From NCBI RefSeq assembly GCF_043290135.1, contig NW_027464602.1, positions 5,084,001 to 5,148,000 on the forward strand: a DNA stretch of 64,000 nucleotides, written 5' to 3'. The stretch comes from Rhipicephalus microplus. Lineage: Eukaryota; Arthropoda; Arachnida; Ixodida; Ixodidae. Every line of letters starts with the position of its first letter. Position 1 is the stretch's first letter. The translations under genes were made by a program, and so were the position numbers. The notes below the pieces were generated by a model that was not told the origin of the DNA, did not search any database, and was given only the letters and a program-made list of their open reading frames with translations. Positions 61,051-64,000 of the stretch are shown here, one piece after another.

Positions 61051-64000
61051 CACCGAGTGGGCTCGAACTACCAACTTTGCGGTTAACAGCCGATCACGCT
61101 AGCCAATTGCGCCACGGAGACAGTCGTGCTCCACTCTCACCACCATCAGAACATATCTTCAAAGCTATCAGCCAAAAGAAAAAAAAAGGCCGCACCACCA
61201 CCGGGTGGGCTCGAACCTCCAACTTTTCGGTTAACAGCCGATCACGCTAGCCAATTGCGCCACGGAGACAGACAGTCCGGCTTCACTCTCACCACGATCA
61301 TAACATATCTTCAAAGCTATCAGCCCAAAGAAAAAAGCGCCGCACCACCACCGGGTGGGCTCGAAACTCCAACCTTTCGTTTAACTGCCGATCGCGCTAG
61401 CCAATGGCGCCACGGAGACAGTCCTGCTCCACTCTTTTCACCATTAGAACATAACTTCAAAGCTATCAGCCCAAAGAAAAAAAAGCGCCGCACCACTCCC
61501 GGGAGGGCTCGAAACTCCAACCTTTCGGTTAACCGCCGATCGCGCTAGCCCATTGCGCTACGGAGGCAGTCTTGCTGCACTCTCACCATCATCAGAACAT
61601 ATCTTCAAAGCTATCAGCGCAAAGAAAAAAGCGCTGCACCACCACCAGGTGGGCTCGAACCTCCAACCTTTCGGTTAACAGCCGATCGTGCTAGCCCATT
61701 GCGCCACGGAGACAGTCTTGCTCCACTCTCACCACCATCAGAACATATCTTCAAAGCTATCAGCGCAAAAAAAATTCAACACACCACTCCCGGGAGGGCT
61801 CTAAACTCCAACTTTTCAGTCAACAGGCGATTGCGCTAGCCAATTGCGCCACGGAGACAGTCCTGCTCCACTCTCACCACCATCAGAACATATCTTCAAA
61901 GCTTACAGCCCAAAGAAAAAAAGCGCCACACCACCACCGGGTGGGCTCGAACCTCCGACCTTTTGGTTAACAGCCGATCGCGCTAGCCAATTGCGCCATG
62001 GAGACAGTCCTGCTCCACTCTCCACCACCATCAAAACATATCTTCAAAGCTATCAGCCCAAAGAAAAAAAAGCGCCGCACCACCACCGGGCTGGCTCGAA
62101 CCTCCAACTTTTCGGTTAACAGCCGATCACGCTAGCCAATTGCGACACGGAGACAGTCGTGCTCCACTCTCACCACCATCAGAACATATCTTTAAAGCTA
62201 TCAGCCCACAGAAAAAAAAAGCGCCGCACCACCACCGTCTGGGCTCGAACCTCCAACCTTTCGGTTAACAGCCGATCGCCCAAGCCAATTGCGCCACGGA
62301 GACAGTCCTGCTCCACTCTCACCACCATCAGAACATATCTTCAAAGCTATCAGCCCAAAGAAAAAAAAAACACCGCACCACCACCGGGTGGGCTCGAACT
62401 ACCAACTTTGCGGTTAACAGCCGATCACGCTAGCCAATTGCGCCAGGGAGACAGTCCTGCTCCACTCTCACCACCATCAGAACATATCTTCAAAGTTATC
62501 AGCCAAAAGAAAAAAAAGCGCCGCACCACCACCGGGTGGGCTCGAACCTCGAACTTTTCGGTTAACAGCCGATCACGCTAGCCAATTGCGCCACGGAGAC
62601 AGTCCTGCTTCACTCTCACCACGATCATAACATATCTTTAAAGCTATCAGCCCAAAGAAAAAAAAGCGCCGCACCACCACCGGGTGGGCTCGAAACTCCA
62701 ACCTTTCGTTTAACTGCCGATCGCGCTAGCCAATGGCGCCACGGAGACAGTCCTGCTCCACTCTTTTCACCATTAGAACATATCTACAAAGCTATCAGCC
62801 CAAAGAAAAAAAAGCGCCGCACCACTCCCGGGAGGGCTCGAAACTCCAACCTTTCGGTTAACCGCCGATCGCGCTAGCCCATTGCGCTACGGAGGCAGTC
62901 TTGCTCCACTCTCACCATCATCAGAACATATCTTCAAAGCTATCAGCCCAAAGAAAAAAAAGCGCCGCACCACTCCCGGGAGGGCTCGAACCTCCAACCT
63001 TTCGGTTAACAGCCGATCGCGCTAGCCCATTGCGCCACGGAGACAGTCTTGCTCCACTCTCACCACCATCAGAACATATCTTCAAAGCTATCAGCGCAAA
63101 AAAAATGCAACACACCACTCCCGGGAGGGCTCTAAACTCCAACCTTTCAGTCAACAGGCGATTGCGCTAGCCAATTGCGCCACGGAGACAGTCGTGCTCC
63201 ACTCTCACTACCATCAGAACATATCTTCAAAGCTTACAGCCCAAAGAAAAAAAGCGCCACACCACCACCGGGTGGGCTCGAACCTCCGACCTTTTGGTTA
63301 ACAGCCGATCGCGCTAGCCAATTGCGCCATGGAGACAGTCCTGCTCCACTCTCCACCACCATCAAAACATATCTTCAAAGCTATCAGCCCAAAGAAAAAA
63401 AAGCGCCGCACCACCACCGGGCTGGCTCGAACCTCCAACTTTTCGGTTAACAGCCGGTCACGCTAGCCAATTGCGTCACGGAGACAGTCGTGCTCCACTC
63501 TCACCACCATCAGAACATATCATCAAAGCTATCAGCCCACAGAAAAAAAAGCGCCGCACCACCACCGTGTGGGCTCGAACCTCCAACCTTTCGGTTAACA
63601 GCTGATCGCCCAAGCCAATTGCGCCACGGAGACAGTCCTGCTCCACGCTCACCACCATCAGAACATATCTTCAAAGCTATCAGCCCAAAGAAAAAAAAGC
63701 ACCGCACCACCACCGGGTGGGCTCGAACTTCCAACCTTTCGGTTAACGGCCAATCGCGCCAGCCAATTGCGCCACGGAGACAGTCCTGCTCCACTCTCAC
63801 CACCATCAGAACATATCTTCAAAGCTATCAGCACAAAGAAAAAAAGCGCCTCAGCATCACCGGGTGGGCTCGAACTACCAACTTTGCGGTTAACAGCCGA
63901 TCACGCTAGCCAATTGCGCCACGGAGACAGTCCTGCTCCACTCTCACCACCATCAGAACATATCTTCAAAGCTATCAGCCAAAAGAAAAAAAAAAGGCCG

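Larger units (their letters stand above)
46715..64000 (-). repeat. tRNA-Asn-derived satellite array, right arm
   Basis: Continuation of the same array beyond the retrotransposon, roughly 117 monomers by length, same orientation and same monomer classes. It restarts in the exact spacer position where the left arm stopped (the shared ATAT), so both arms were one continuous array. This arm has clearer higher-order structure than the first 28 kb: long stretches recur at 5,297, 4,565, 7,960 and 3,249 bp, which are close to 36, 31, 54 and 22 monomers. The array leaves the window inside a long A run at 63,984 onward. No unrelated sequence was found in it. Confidence 0.95.

Noticed and set aside
1..64000. 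Cluster of functional tRNA-Asn genes
   Set aside because: Nearly all units have mismatches at 27-43 and usually at 51-63 or 53-61 and in the acceptor stem. A few better units remain possible, so they are listed separately at lower confidence.
1..64000. Tandem SINE insertions
   Set aside because: There are no target duplications between units, no LINE-like tail, and the unit spacing is constant; a satellite formed by unequal exchange fits better, though a SINE-like founder is possible.
1..64000. 5S rRNA gene array
   Set aside because: The Pol III unit has A and B boxes and a tRNA cloverleaf; no 5S C-box sequence was recognised.

Overview
The window is almost wholly one tandem repeat array from a eukaryotic nuclear genome, split by a single LTR retrotransposon. 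The repeat is a monomer of about 147 bp (143 to 150 bp in the units I measured), always in the same orientation, roughly 400 copies by length. Read on the minus strand, each monomer holds a 74-nt sequence recognisable as a tRNA-Asn(GUU) relative: acceptor 5' half, D arm, anticodon arm with loop CTGTTAA, five-base variable region and T arm with TTCGAGC loop. A spacer of about 73 bp follows, carrying a run of T about 10 nt after the tRNA-like body. Internal A and B boxes and the T-run terminator are thus kept, so each monomer looks like a potential RNA polymerase III unit. Most units carry stem mismatches (27-43, 51-63, 4-69), so they are better described as tRNA-derived satellite or pseudogenes than as working tRNA-Asn genes.

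Layout: 1-41,564 is the left arm. It includes an almost perfect 3,973-bp tandem duplication (2,626-6,598 and 6,599-10,571), a mosaic of related 20 to 25-monomer blocks (about 14.9-26.3 kb), and longer higher-order repeats from about 29 kb onward. 41,565-46,714 is a complete Ty3/Gypsy retrotransposon on the minus strand (174-bp identical LTRs, gag, pol in the -1 frame, ATAT target duplication). 46,715-64,000 is the right arm, where a 36-monomer (5,297-bp) higher-order repeat is seen most clearly. The array runs off both ends of the window.

The retrotransposon entered after the local higher-order repeats were made: three paralogous copies of its target at about 52.0, 60.0 and 63.2 kb are uninterrupted. 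Its insertion point is 32-35 bp upstream of a tRNA-like 5' end, in the same orientation as that unit.

Organism: a eukaryote with Ty3/Gypsy elements, most likely an animal. The Gag/Pol style reminds me of arthropod (possibly tick) elements, but that is an impression and not shown by the sequence. There are no single-copy host genes in the window. The many open frames of 60-270 codons in the array are artefacts of a repeat whose modal length is a multiple of three.
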